From Epiperipatus broadwayi (taxonomy: Eukaryota > Onychophora > Udeonychophora > Euonychophora > Peripatidae), in contig JAQFVV010006200.1 of the NCBI GenBank assembly GCA_028023455.1, positions 4,441,860 through 4,505,859 on the forward strand: a stretch of 64,000 nt of DNA, written 5' to 3'. Below, one piece after another: positions 46,656-59,144 of this stretch. A program made the position numbers and the translations under genes. The stretch's first letter is position 1; the number at the start of each line of letters is the position of its first letter. Below the pieces are notes generated by a model. The model did no database searches. It was not told the origin of the DNA and saw only the letters and a program-made list of their open reading frames with translations.

Positions 46656-48714
46656 TATGACAACAGATGCTTTTTTATGTGTAATATGCATATATGAATT
46701 AAAGTAATAGTATAAACATTTAAAAAAAATACTAATGTAGTTTTAATAATCAATTGAGTGGATGCATTTATACCTATTTTGCCGAGTGTGTGTACATACA
46801 TGAACTCTTTAAATTTCTTTTATTAAACTTTTAGTTTTAACGTTTCTAAACCAAACCCTCTCCCACTTCTACTAATTAATTGTAACTTTTATTGATTCTT
46901 TTTTTTTTTTTTTCAAGCTGTATTTTATTTAAACTACTAATAACAACAAAAAACTCTTTAGACTTTTATTCTGACTTACATATTATTTATTAAAAATTTT
47001 TATTTTTAATATTTGTAAACACAATTTTAATGAATGCTCAGTAGCATTACATTATATATATATGTTGAAATGACATTTCTTGGTATCACCTAAGCTTAAG
47101 AATAGATAGCATGGGCTGGGTCCAATATAGAGTCAAATAAATTAATAAGATGTATACATACATATCTGAAAAAATTTAGTTAAAAATTTGTTTTATTGTT
47201 AAAAAGGTTTATGTATGTAAGTATTTGTTCATAGAAACTAAGAGCACATTTCTATTTTAAAATTATCAGGTATAATAAATTATCTAGTGAAAATTAGTTT
47301 TTACTAGTATTTTAAATTTAATGGTAGTCATAAGGTTCAAATAAGAAAAATGACTAAAAATAAAATTGTCACAATAGAGGTTTGCATTCAGATTGCAAAC
47401 GGATGATTGAATCCTAAAAATATTCTGTGTAAATTTAAATTATTGACTACTTTAATTGTTACAATGTAATTAATTAAAATCTACTAATGGATTTTTTCAT
47501 CTTATTTGATTAGTGACTTGCAAAAACAAAATTTTAAGAAATTATCCATATTTTAATACCCTGAGATCTTTCTTAATTTACTCTGCAACTTACCAACAAA
47601 ATGTATAACAAAAGAGTGAAATCTTATTGTTTAATAAAAATTACTACTTAAGTAATCCCAAATAATGTGTAATAGAAACTTAACATAGATATCTCCATAC
47701 AATTATCATTAAAACTTCAACATGAAACTCTGTATCTTGAAACTCAAAGAAAACTTAATGGAAATGTGAAAATATCCAAGTCCAGGATTGCAAAATGTCA
47801 GATACAAATTTTCATGCTGGCTACTTTCAAATGGGATAAATATTATAAAAAATGATAATATTATTTATATTTGATTTTAAAGAAAATTATTATTTTTTTG
47901 TTAGGAAAGATGTGAAACAGAATGATGTAAGTTTAGAGATGCTATCAAACTCACACATAATTCGTTTCACAGATACCCCAATTACATGTGCAATCCAACT
48001 TATGAACATACTTTCCATTTTTATCAATGAAATCTGGTGGTAACTATATCCAAAGAATTATAAAATAATAGAGTTTACATTTTTGCTAATGATACAAACT
48101 GACTTATTCTTCAATTCTAATTTTATTTTATATTATTATTTTATTAATTTTACAAAAAAAAAATGCTATGTAATACATCTCATATAAAAATTATTTTATT
48201 ATGTGTTGGATAATAGTTTGATTTTTTAGTGTAAATGTTATTTAACAGAAAAATGGTTAGCACTAAAATATGTGGCTCATATAATAATAGTTCCAGGCTC
48301 TTAATTTACTAGCCTAATTTTAAAAAAATATGTTAGCATTCCTTTAATTAATATTAATTTATAATGCAACTCTAAACGGTAAATTATTCAGATATAAAAT
48401 TGAGGATTCTTAGGTTTGAATTTAAACAGTTTTCAGTTGAAGGTTAAGAAATTAACTGAAAGTACTTCTACGATTTGTTATAGTTTTTATAAATACATAA
48501 CATAATTATAATTTTATTATTTTTATTATAATATTTATTCCATAATGGATACATTATCTTATTTATATACGAATTATGAAATAATTGTAATTATAAATTT
48601 TGATGCTTTATCTCTAAAGACATGTAATAAACAAATATTATAATTTATATACACATTAGTTTTATTTCAGGGTTACAAATATCATTATTATTGATAAAAT
48701 CTTTTATTCTGCAC

Positions 48715-48719
<5 letters not shown>
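46656..48719. other. AT-rich stretch without recognised feature
   Basis: Short TA and poly-T runs and small unrecognised frames. No gene supported. Confidence 0.55.
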
Positions 48720-48749
<30 letters not shown>

Positions 48750-48796
48750 AAAATTATTTAAAATATATTTAATATATATATATATATATATATATG
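48718..48796. repeat. Paired (TA)n runs
   Basis: Two (TA)n runs flank a TTATTTAAAATATATTTAATAT-like segment, and flanking ATTATTTAA/TTAAATAAT makes a loose foldback. Confidence 0.75.
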
Positions 48797-49129
48797 TTAA
48801 ATAATTTTATTGATTATATTTAAGCTCATCAAAATTATAAGAATATAAAAATGTGTGTGTCTGTATAAGATTTATAAATAAATCTCGCATGGTGTATATA
48901 AAGGCTGAGGATGAAAGAGGCCACCCAAATTATAAATAAGGAGAGGGATGAAATATTTTAGGTGAAGTGAAAAAAAAAAAACCCACTAGTTATAAATTCC
49001 AAAATATCAATTTATGCTTATGCAGAGTTTAAAAAATCTCTTCTGAGTTATGTATTCAAAGTAGATCAAGTAATTTAATAATAAGAGATATGAACCTGAA
49101 GATCTAAGTATCAAGAATATAACATAGGC

Positions 49130-49437
49130 TTTGAAGGTTCCATCATCCGATTTTCAATGAAGTGGTTGGCTGAAGAGTAGTGGGTTGGAGTAGTTTGAAG
49201 CCTGTCCATTAAAGTATGAAGATTGGCTATCTTAATATAAAGCTGAGCACTAATTGTATATATGTGTGAGGATAGTAATCTGGACCAACTGATGATTGCT
49301 GGTTTAGCATGAAATACGTATATTGGTGATTATTTATCTTTTCAACATGTGTATGATCAGGTGGGTCAGCAATATGAGATGGCAGGGAGAATTGAGGGTC
49401 GTGTGAAAGTCTGAGTTCGAATCCCTTATATATTATT
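49130..49437 (+). mobile_element. Ribozyme SINE family A, best-preserved copy
   Basis: In order it has a head with GATTTTCAAT, a TCCATTAAAGTATGAAG block, the hammerhead (49271-49338), an ACATGTGTATGATCA block, and a tRNA-like tail with B box GAGTTCGAATCCC (49412-49424). About 300 bp long, non-coding. The tRNA-like part argues for RNA polymerase III transcription, as in SINEs. Mobilisation would need a partner reverse transcriptase. Confidence 0.78.
49271..49338 (+). ncRNA. Type I hammerhead self-cleaving ribozyme
   Basis: Core CTGATGA at 49289-49295 and GAAA at 49311-49314. Stem I pairs ACCAA (49284-49288) with TTGGT (49323-49327). It extends AATC (49277-49280) with GATT (49328-49331) across a TGG bulge, and then GATA with TATC. 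Stem II pairs TGCT with AGCA around GGTTT (base pair 10.1-11.1 is T-T here). Stem III is ATA-CG-TAT. Cleavage is predicted after A49322 (a TA cleavage triplet of NUH type). All conserved core bases are present. Confidence 0.78.
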
Positions 49438-50424
49438 TTATATATGTGCAGGTGTGTGTAAACCTGTACAGTATATTAACTTATCTATATTTATTATATT
49501 TATCAAATATTTTCAAATAAAAGAATCATTTATATTTTGCTAATGAAATTATGTAGCTATAAATCACATTTTTGACATTAGATTTTGATAGTTTTAATTG
49601 AATGTCTACATGCATAACATATGTGATTAATGATTGAATATTTTTGGGGAATGTTAGTGAAGAAACAAATAGACATTTAGTGATGAGGTATGTAGCTATC
49701 AAATGGACACATGGATATTGAAGTTGTAAAGTAATAAATCAAAAAAAAATTTAAATGTCATAAGTGCAAATTGACAGAATTACTGTTAAAGTAGATTTGC
49801 ATTTGAGTAAACTGAAAAAAGTTAAGTTGCCCAAAATGTTTCATTACCTTGATTGCAATTAACCAAGATATGCCCATGATCCCTCAAAAATATTAAATTG
49901 TCATAAAAGTATCATTGCTAAGATTTCAGTTAATTTAAGATCTACATATGAATTATACAAAAGTTACAAGATGCATGTAGCAGATAATAGTGCAATGTAT
50001 ATAAACTATATAAAAAATAAAATAGAATCATTATGCAATAATTGCAATTAACAAAAACCTGCTCATGAGTTCAAATATTTTTAATTTTTTTTACTTTAGT
50101 AAAACCATGAAGCAACTAATAGAGTATTACACATCTGCTTTTTTGTAAAATTTGTGTCCTTGCAAATATACCATGAACATATTCATGGAAGCCACAAGCT
50201 AAAAAATAAATATAAATGACATTGGATTACTTGCTCCTCATATTTGCATGCATAGCAAAGTATGTTATTGTTAAATGTGATAATACGTTGAACTCTTTCC
50301 ACCATCAACCATTAAATGTTAAATGTCTAGAAAATTTTAAACTTTATTTAAACTTCTCAAATACAAACAACTATTAATCATAACACACAAATACATAACC
50401 CAGATTAATATATTATACAATATT

Positions 50425-50650
50425 TTGAGTGGTATTATTCTCCACTCTTCTTCAGATGTTTCTGGTCTGACTAGTGACAGTACTAGCATGGGAATTGAAC
50501 CTGGGCCCTAAGATTCTTGAACATTGAATTTTAAGGTAATGCTCTAACCAACTGAGACATCCTCCCAAAGGCAACAGTCAATAGAAATTTCATATACTTA
50601 TCTATGAGGGTTGGTTGAAATTCTCTTGATTCCTCCAATTTTTTTTGCCA
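50425..50650 (-). mobile_element. tRNA-derived SINE, family B, copy 2
   Basis: On the minus strand GATGTCTCAGTTGGTTAGAG (A-box region) and CCCAGGTTCAATTCCCATG (B-box region) are tRNA-like and about 50 bp apart. The flanks match the 35.46-35.64 kb copy. It is better preserved than that copy. Confidence 0.75.
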
Positions 50651-51309
50651 ATTTATGTGTTATTACTAACAGTTATTTGTATTTGGAAAGTTTAAATAAA
50701 GTTTAAATTTGTTTAGACATTCAACATTTAATGGTAGAAGATAGAAATAGTCTAACATATTATCACATCTAATATATCATCATTACTAACTTTCAGTAAA
50801 TATTATTGTTAAAATTGTTTAGATCTGCATCATAATTCTATGTTAAATTCCCATTCTGTAAAATAATAAATAGTAAAATATATCTTATTATGCACTCATG
50901 AAGTTTATTCATTATTTTATTTAAATATTCATCATCAGAGCACACAAATCAATGAGATGGTGACAGGATAAAAGCCATTAAAAATCTAATACACATTATC
51001 AATATTAATAGTTGAAATTGTAAGACATATGTTATAAAAGGAATTCCAAATTTAATTAAATTATAATTTCATAGATTAATTATTTGAAAATGATCCAGTA
51101 AATATCATGTTAATAGCTTGATAGTTTATACTATTTTGTGTTACATGTTTATGATTACAAGTGGATAGTAATGAATCCCTACTTTGTAGGAGAATAGTAA
51201 GTGAAAATTACACTACAGAAATTATTATTCAATAATAATGAATAATATATCTGTAGTTATTAATATTATTCATTTTTTGGATAATCTCTAATCTAATGAA
51301 TGACTAATA

Positions 51310-51391
51310 AAAATTATTAATATACTTCCATTAGGTAGTTTGTGTTAAAAAAAATTATTAATACACTTCCATTAGGTAGTTTGTGTTAAAA
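51310..51391 (+). repeat. 41 bp tandem duplication
   Basis: Two adjacent units share AAAATTATTAATA-ACTTCC and ATTAGGTAGTTTGTGTTAAA, with one base difference. Confidence 0.85.
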
Positions 51392-51480
51392 TGTGAGGGC
51401 GGTAAGTTTCACACATCAATTAAACTGTTGGAATTGGCTTTTTATATATACTAAACAAAGATAAAGATAGTGTAAAAAAT

Positions 51481-51545
51481 TGTGATCTGCACCAACTGAT
51501 GAGTGCCGATTTAGCATGAAGTATATATCTTAGCAAGCATACATC
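51481..51545 (+). ncRNA. Hammerhead remnant of SINE family A
   Basis: ACCAACTGATGAGTGCC keeps the core (51496-51502), stem II is partly paired, GAAA reads GAAG (51518-51521), and stem I has lost its partner. The rest of the SINE is short or absent. Inactive. Confidence 0.6.
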
Positions 51546-52239
51546 TTTTTCACAGATCTTTCGTCATTTGATTATAATAACACCTCTCTACAAGGTGTTA
51601 AAAGTGGATAGAAACCATTCCCTCCCTACCTTGCATGAGTGTGGTGAAATGAAAATTACACTATAGAAATATTATTTATTAAGTGGATAATCTGTAGACT
51701 AATGAATAAGTAATAAAAATTATTAATTTATTTCCATTAAGTGGCAAAACACATATTTAAAAAAAAATTTTTTTTCAAACACGTAAGCGTATTTCCTTTT
51801 AACATCAAGTTTTTCTACCAAAAACATTCCACGTAATTGTAATTCTATGATTATTTTCATCCATTTTGTTTTTATCTGCATAAATAATCTGATCAAGATA
51901 TTTGCTGTCTTAACTTTTTCTAATTTATGATCATCAATCTTTATTTACTTTTGAGAAAATCTAAAAACAGCCACATATACAAAATCTAATTGATTTAAAT
52001 AATCTCCATTTGCTTTTATTTTCTTAGCTTCTGATTTTTTTTATTTTTTAACTTTATTAGTAACAAAATATTTACAAGAATTAGTATATTTACATTAAGA
52101 GCTTTTTACATTTCTTTTTTAATTTTTAATTTCTTAGGATGTTTTTAGAATATAATGATTTAAAACAAGATTATTACTATCATGGCATTAATGAGCAACT
52201 AAGGAATACATTGCTTTGCCATATTTTTTTTGTGACATT

Positions 52240-52489
52240 ACTAGATATATATTTCTGAGCATAAAGATAAATGTTATATCGTTCTTTGTTATTTTTTTAA
52301 GTAAATTGTATTTTTTGTTATCAAATATTACAGCACAACGGGCAAGCCATATTGTTCTTAGAGTGTGAACGGTTACAAGGACATTGAATGGTTTTAATTT
52401 CTTTATATTATTTATTAGGAGATTTTTTAAATTAATTGTGTCTTTGTGGAATACAAAGCGGCGTAAGGTTGAAAAGAATGGTAAAATTG
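52240..52489 (-). pseudogene. Unassigned LINE-like C-terminal fragment
   Basis: Minus strand reads TLRTIWLARCAVIFDNKK near 52360-52310, which resembles the region after the zinc-knuckle in some LINE proteins. It directly follows the RTE remnant but does not match that element's expected continuation. The call is weak. Confidence 0.3.
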
Positions 52490-53890
52490 TTGTGAAAAGT
52501 TTTAGAGATGTGGAATACTGTCATATATATATTTTTTGATGTTAATCTTTTTAGTATCATCATATAATCTAATCACTATAATTGAATTTTGATAAATATT
52601 TTTCAGAAAGCTATAATCATTGTGGAAATGCTCATGAATCAAATGCTTTTTTATGATCTTTAAATCCAATGCATAATAGCAACTCATGTTCATTGGTACT
52701 TTTTATAACTTTCCTTAATGTTTAAACATGACCCATTCTGCTAAAGTCACTTTTAAATCCAGCTTGTTTTTTTTCTGATTGGTTTGAATCCAAATTTTGC
52801 TGCAGATGAATCGCAATTGTATAAAGCAAATAGACACCTTGTAGGTCTATATTTCTATTTTTTATCACCTTTTTAAGGATCATTTAATAATGTTGCTTTC
52901 TTCCAATAATCAAATAAATCTTTGTCATTTAGTTATTTGATTTATAGTTTTGTCAACAATTTTTATTATTATTTTATCTGTTTCTTTTAAGATATCAATA
53001 ATAATTTCACCATTTCTTAAGAGTTTTTTCTCCTTCATAGATTTAATTTTCATATGCTATCTCTTCATTTTAAATGCTTAGCAATTTAGATATAGTAATT
53101 GTAGGGATTATTATTTTTTTTTTTTTCTTCTTTATTATTATATAATTCATTGTAAAACTTTCCCCCACATTTCATAATTTTTATTAATTGTCCTTTTTTA
53201 ATTTATTGAAACAACTTTTCTTTCAATGCCATGCTGTTTTATAGTTTTGAAACTTTTATTCAATTCTGTAGCTTTCTTTTGAAGTCACAGTCATTTTACT
53301 ATTCAAATCATTTTCCAGAACTTCAGATATTCAATTTTTTTTAATGGATTATTTTTTTAATGTTTTCATATTCCTTCTTTTCTTCATACATTGTCTTGTC
53401 TCAGTTGAAAATTTACCGATTAATTCCAGTGTTTTGTACTATCTTGGGTTGTTGCAATTTTTAGTAGAGTATCATCTATTTTTTTACTGATCTCAGTGAA
53501 GTCCGAATCATTTTCGAAGTCTTCCAACTTTTAAAAATCATTAGCAAAGTTCCAATTTAAATTCATTGGAGTATTTGCAAAAGTTAGAAATAGCAATTGT
53601 TAATACTGTCTTTCTTAATAGGTTTACCTTTTAGTTTTGCATTAGTACATATCTTATATCTCACTAATTAAAGATCATTTCTTGAGTTGAATTTATTAAG
53701 AACATTACAATCTTAAAATCTATATCTTCTGTTTGCCAAAATGTAAATAAATTCTTCTGTATCTTCATCCAGAGCACCCATTTCCATTTTGGTTTAGCAT
53801 TTCCTCAAAGAAAGAATTCACAATATACATTTTTTTCCCTTATTAATTTCATAAGTCTATATCTTCTCTTATTCTGCTATATAAATTTAT
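52490..53890 (-). pseudogene. RTE-type LINE, minus strand, 5'-truncated
   Basis: From 53890 downward the minus strand reads RRYRLMKLIREKK, then DCNVLNKFNSRNDL, the segment around the SDH motif (here NDL), at about 53730-53680. A linker with many stops follows, and then HNDYSFLKNIYQNSIIVIRLYDDTKKI (about 52620-52540). It matches the plus-strand LINE at 9.7-15.6 kb segment by segment. The palm catalytic box, the thumb and the tail are missing, so it is truncated at both ends. It is heavily decayed. Confidence 0.72.
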
Positions 53891-54764
53891 CTACACCACT
53901 CTGACTTTTCAATTCTTTTCCGATTTTAGCATTACAGTCTTCCATAATTTTAAAATACTATTTATTATATTGGACATCAATATTAAAAAATCACTGCTTT
54001 TTAATTTCAATAAAAACTTACATAAATACAAATTATTTGTATTTTCAATCTTTTATTATGTTGAATAACTAATCTTGATGCTGTATCTTTTAAACTATCA
54101 AAATTTCACAATAACATTTTCTATTAAAACATTCAAAATGAATTCCATTCCATACACACTTCTAGTATTTGTGTCATTATAGTAACAATCATCTCTTCGC
54201 TTTTTAATCTAACATCGCAAAGTTCAACAAAACATTTAGAGTTTTTTAAATTATATATGATCTTACATTATGTGGAAATCATCTATAGCTGTATATAACT
54301 ATATAAAAGTTATTATTGAATGACATTCCGAGTTCACAAATAGAAGACTCTTAGCATTCGCTACCTTTAGTCTCCAACCACAGCCCCCTGGGAAAAAGGG
54401 CCATAATTTCATTTTATCTATCATGATTGAAAATACATCAAAACAAAATTATTCACATATTCATCCCATCTTAAAAAAACCTGCTAATAGTTCAGTTTAA
54501 AACTATCAAACAATTGAGAAGAATAACCATGGTGCATTTTTAGCCTTAAACTCAGATGTTAAAATTCAGTAAAGTTACCATGCCAACTGATGCATGTTAA
54601 TAAGTAATTGATCTGTCTTTGCTTATCTTATGAATAAATAACATAATAATAGCATCTGCAATGATAAAAATACATGATATTATGGGCATTAGAATTATAT
54701 TCTCAATTTTTTTAAGGCTTCTAAGAAGAATCAAAGGATTTCCGTTCAATTATATTTACACAGA
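53891..54764. other. AT-rich stretch without recognised feature
   Basis: No supported gene or element. A GC-richer patch near 54360-54400 is unidentified. Confidence 0.5.
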
Positions 54765-55200
54765 AGTTAACTATAGTGCCACTGAATGCAAGCTACAATA
54801 ACCAATGGATGCAAGAAGGTTTGTGCATATAATCTCTATCTAGTGCCTACTCATTCAAAATCCTCTTTCATCATTGAATAGCCTTGGATCTGAGAGCATT
54901 GCACTTAGATCTTAGGATCTAACACAACCCTCCAGCAGCCATCTTTTATCTTATTAGTTAACTATAAAGCTTTGAGTTCAAAATAAAAACCCAAGAATGT
55001 TTTCAATTTAAGGCTCACTAGCTAGAAACTAGTCTGGGGATATTGGATGAATAAACATTAGATAGGGATTTTATGCACAAATCTTCTTGCATCCATTGAT
55101 TACTCTGGCTTACACTGAGCTTCTATATGGAGAGTTTAGCTTCTGTGTAAATAGCTTAGGTAAGCATAAAGAATGGTGATCATGTAATATTTAGTGCTTA
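54765..55200. mobile_element. Family D foldback, copy 2
   Basis: The left part matches 37500-37760 and the right part (55015-55130) is the inverted counterpart (GATAGGGATTTTATGCACAA, CATCCATTGATTACTCTG). The left hammerhead is deleted to CAATGATGAAAG on the minus strand. The right part keeps only the 3' half (GAAACTAGTCTGGGGATATT near 55025-55044). Confidence 0.65.
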
Positions 55201-55225
55201 ATATCAATTATATATATATATATAT

Positions 55226-57372
55226 TGTACCAATCGGAATGACAGTGAAGATTGAATCTAACCGCAAAAACAATATCTGCACTACAAGGGCGCCATCTAG
55301 GCATTTGAGCCTAGAAAAATTTATAAAGTAGGCAGATACGCGCTGTTAAGATTCCACTTTATTTAAATATTCCGATCGTTAGCCCAAGTCACTAGCTCAG
55401 TGGAGACGCAGAGATAAAAATCTATATCTTAATTTATATCTTAAATATCAAAGAGTAAAAGCCACTGCCAGAAATTAACACATAAAAACATTTATTTACG
55501 CACATATAAAATAATATTTAAATTTTGAGGAACAAATTTAACGTTTATAATTTTATATTGATCTTTAATTCCAAATTTAAGTAGATTGCAAATAATGAGT
55601 TTACTATTTATTTAGAGGGTCGAGTATGAATGGACTACATAGGTCTGCATTTGAAAGGAAAATATTCTTCCCTGATTTAACCTTAGGCAACAAATTTCGC
55701 AATCAACTGGCGCCAATCCATCTGATACATTCATGTATTCAATGTAGCATGATACGACAACACAAAATACTATATTGTCAGGAATGTACATCTGAACAAT
55801 AAGTAGAAATAGAGAAGAGATTGACTCTCCACCAACAGGAATGTGACATCTGTTGGCAAGTAGATCAATAAACAAAAAACTCCATAGGAATGGACTGCGG
55901 TCTTCTGCCGACTTACAAACCCATCCATAGGCAAACAGAGGGTGTGTGGCGTATATCTATAATCCTGCCTGTAGCGGACCTCATATTACATCTACTAATT
56001 ACACAAATATATCCAATCCATTGAACCAATTCAACTATGAAATGAATAACCTAAGATTACCCTCCCTTAATATAACTTTACAAACTATATAGCCATTCAC
56101 GCCCGACTTAATTTTTAACATTTAAATACGTTCGCACAGATTTGTTTAAAAATGTTGGGTATAGATCGATTACATAGATTCCACGGTCAAAAACATTTCA
56201 AAATAAACATAAACGATCAAAATACAAAATTATTGATACCGACAATCGCAGAGGGAAACTTATAAGTAACCCAATAGTATTCACCATAAGATACTTGCGT
56301 TGTCACCAATAACCTAAAAGACATCCGAATAAATACATTTTAGATACTCACCGTAAGGTATCATTATTTATCGAATGTCTATATATTTTGATCAAATATG
56401 AAAACCAAAATATAATTAACCGCAAACGAATCCATGCAAGCGTCTATAAACAACTTAAATTTCATACATTTAACTAATCTTTACAATAAGAAAAAAAAAA
56501 ATTGAAATGATGTTTATCAATCGGAAAACATATAAAATTAAACATTATTAATTTGATTTAAAAACTCACAAAAGTCAGATAAGAGTCCGTTTTAACTTTT
56601 AAGTTGGCTTGTTTATCAATTTATAAAACTTGACGAAAGTTCTTAATTGATTTTAATAATTGTTCATTTCATATAGTCCATGTTCCTGTTGGCAATTCCC
56701 ACGGCGTCTCCATTGGAAGAAAATGTTCTGGAGGTAGCATTAGCTGGTTCCATTCTGGTATCACAGTCTTTTCATTTTATTTTTTTTTAAAACAAACAAA
56801 AAAAAAATGAGAGAGAACGGCAAGTGCGTCTTACCGTTGTCATCAAATCAAGTTGGAAAAACTCTCTGACTGGAACTCAATATTTTTTTCTTTTTATAGT
56901 CCTCCTATGGATTCCATGAACAAAAACGTCACTGTTCTGTTTTTTCGTTATGGTCCGGGCCTTTATTTGGCTTCCATTGGTCAAGCTAAAATCCCTTTCT
57001 TCTCTTATCTAACTTTCCATCTGACTTTTTAATTAAACAGCTTTTAGATAATTAATAAACAATCATTTCCATTTATAGATTACAGGAATTAATTAATACC
57101 TGTTTTTATTTTAACTTACGTTATTTTTTTATTAAAATACTTTTATAAATGTTTTTTTTATAAAAAATACATTCAAATACCTTTTTTTATTTATTAAAAA
57201 AAAATATTTTTAAAGTTTAGCATCTGTGCGAATATATATACGTATAACAAACGTTTTTAATTTTAGCGTTTAGTTTTTTTTTACTTTTATTTTTAATACA
57301 CTTATTTTTATATGCGAACTTAAAAGTTTTTTATTTTAAATTAATGTAACGACATATTTATATATCGTTACA
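55226..57372 (-). mobile_element. 2.1 kb repeat with LTR-like ends, copy 2
   Basis: Homologous end to end with 32179-34288. It starts TGTACC and ends ACGACATATTTATATATCGTTACA-like sequence at 57372, inserted in a (TA)n tract, so its target duplication cannot be told. No coding capacity was found: the minus frame at 55875-55612 has no counterpart of similar length in copy 1. Confidence 0.55.
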
Positions 57373-57701
57373 ATATATATATATATAATGCAAAACCATA
57401 AAACAATACAGTACTAGACTAAATTCAAAATTTTACCAAAATCCTTACACAACCATGGTTTCATCTACTACAAATAGACCTTCTCAAGTGAAAATCAACC
57501 TAAAGGAAAAAAATATATATATACAACAAACAAACCTTCCCATAATTCATTTCAAACTCCACCTTCCCTTAATATCAAAAGAAGTCTTCATAAGATTGAT
57601 AGCCTCAGAATCAAGGAGTTTTATCATCAAAGTCTCCTTTATATATATATATAATTAGATATCAACCAGTAACCACCTAAACATTCACAGTAAAAATAGT
57701 A

Positions 57702-57940
57702 ATCAATATCTCTCACTGCTATCAAGGAAATCTTCACACCTTTTAATAGCAAAAATGGAAATCCATTCTTACTAATGGTCCATTGAATATATATGGACAC
57801 TTAAAGATTGCAACTTGATTACAGAGAATGAAATATTGACACAATGAAGTTTAAATAAACCTCTTTAAACCTGAAATAAACATATCACTGTAATGCATAC
57901 TAATAAATAGTCAATTATAACATTACAACCTGCAATACTT
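57702..57940 (+). repeat. Family F1 repeat, inner part
   Basis: It matches 5960-6175: GACACTTAAAGATTG / GACACTAAAGATTG, GAAGTTTAAATAAACC and ACTAATAAATAGTC are shared in order. Confidence 0.65.
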
Positions 57941-58002
57941 TTAAATTGCTCATTTATTATTTAGAAATAATAAGTGAAATAATGCTTAAAGCTAAATGGG
58001 AT

Positions 58003-58050
58003 AATTATGTGCTAGTATAAGAGATGATGATCATGTGATGCTTAATGGTT
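58003..58050 (+). repeat. End fragment of family D
   Basis: ATTATGTGCTAGTAT and GATCATGTGATGCTTA match the outer end of the 37.5-38.17 kb element. Confidence 0.6.
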
Positions 58051-58123
58051 TTTCTAATAAAGTAATAACCTATATTATTTTGTTAGTTAAATTTTAAATG
58101 ATTATGATTGCATAGAGATTTAA

Positions 58124-58313
<190 letters not shown>

Positions 58314-58684
58314 ATATCATAAGACTATTAACTCAAGTTTAACAAATAAAAACGATAATTTTATTTACAAAATAAATAATATATTGATTAATATGTTTAA
58401 TAGCTTAAAATAGTTTACTATAAAATGTTCTACTTATTTTAACTGTAATATGATGTTATGACATTGCACATATTAACCACAAAGAAAATATTGATTTGTT
58501 ATCTTTAATAAATTATATATATATATATTAAATATACAAAGAAAAATGCTAATCTGTTTGAATTTCCTTACTGATTATTTCTACCACAAATAAAATAATC
58601 AATTTAGTGTAATTGTTATTTTATGAACAACATTGTTATTTATCCCAAATAATAATCATTTCTTTACCTTATATATATATATAT

Positions 58685-58698
58685 ATAATTATAATAAC

Positions 58699-58734
<36 letters not shown>

Positions 58735-58749
58735 GTTATTATAATTATG
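58685..58749. repeat. (TA)n palindrome
   Basis: ATAATTATAATAACTGAAT and its reverse complement enclose a (TA)n run. The arms are perfect. Confidence 0.85.
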
Positions 58750-59144
58750 ATCATTTACAAATGAATGAAAGCAAGTCATGAAGTAAAAAATCTATTGTAG
58801 TTATTTAACATTTTAACTTTCAAAAGGACTTTATTGCATATACCAAGAAAAAAAAGTTACATTTATAACTATTTTACCACATGCAGAAAAATTGAAGTTA
58901 ATATAAACAAATTGAAAATTGTAATTTGGGGGAGAGGAGGTGAACAACAAAAACAAAGGATATGCATGTGGTTTACAAATTTCAGTTTACATTTTTCTAT
59001 ATACATATCCAATCAGTTTTATACACTGGCAAGGCGCTTAGTTCTCTCTTTAATTACTCTTTTTTCATGCTATAATTTTGAGCGTTGTGACAATATGGAC
59101 CAAGTGGCTGTATACATCACTTAGAATACAAGTTTTCCATCCTC

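Larger units (their letters stand above)
51200..51745. repeat. Direct repeats flanking a ribozyme-SINE remnant
   Basis: GTGAAAATTACACTACAGAA (51200-51219) recurs near 51650-51670, and the following GGATAATCT...AATGAAT...TAATAAAAATTATTAAT block recurs too, so a ~110 bp segment is present on both sides of 51400-51640. Confidence 0.7.

Noticed and set aside
50425-50650. Functional tRNA gene
   Set aside because: A and B boxes are present on the minus strand, but the cloverleaf is not complete and a second degenerate copy with the same flanks exists, so it is a tRNA-derived SINE.
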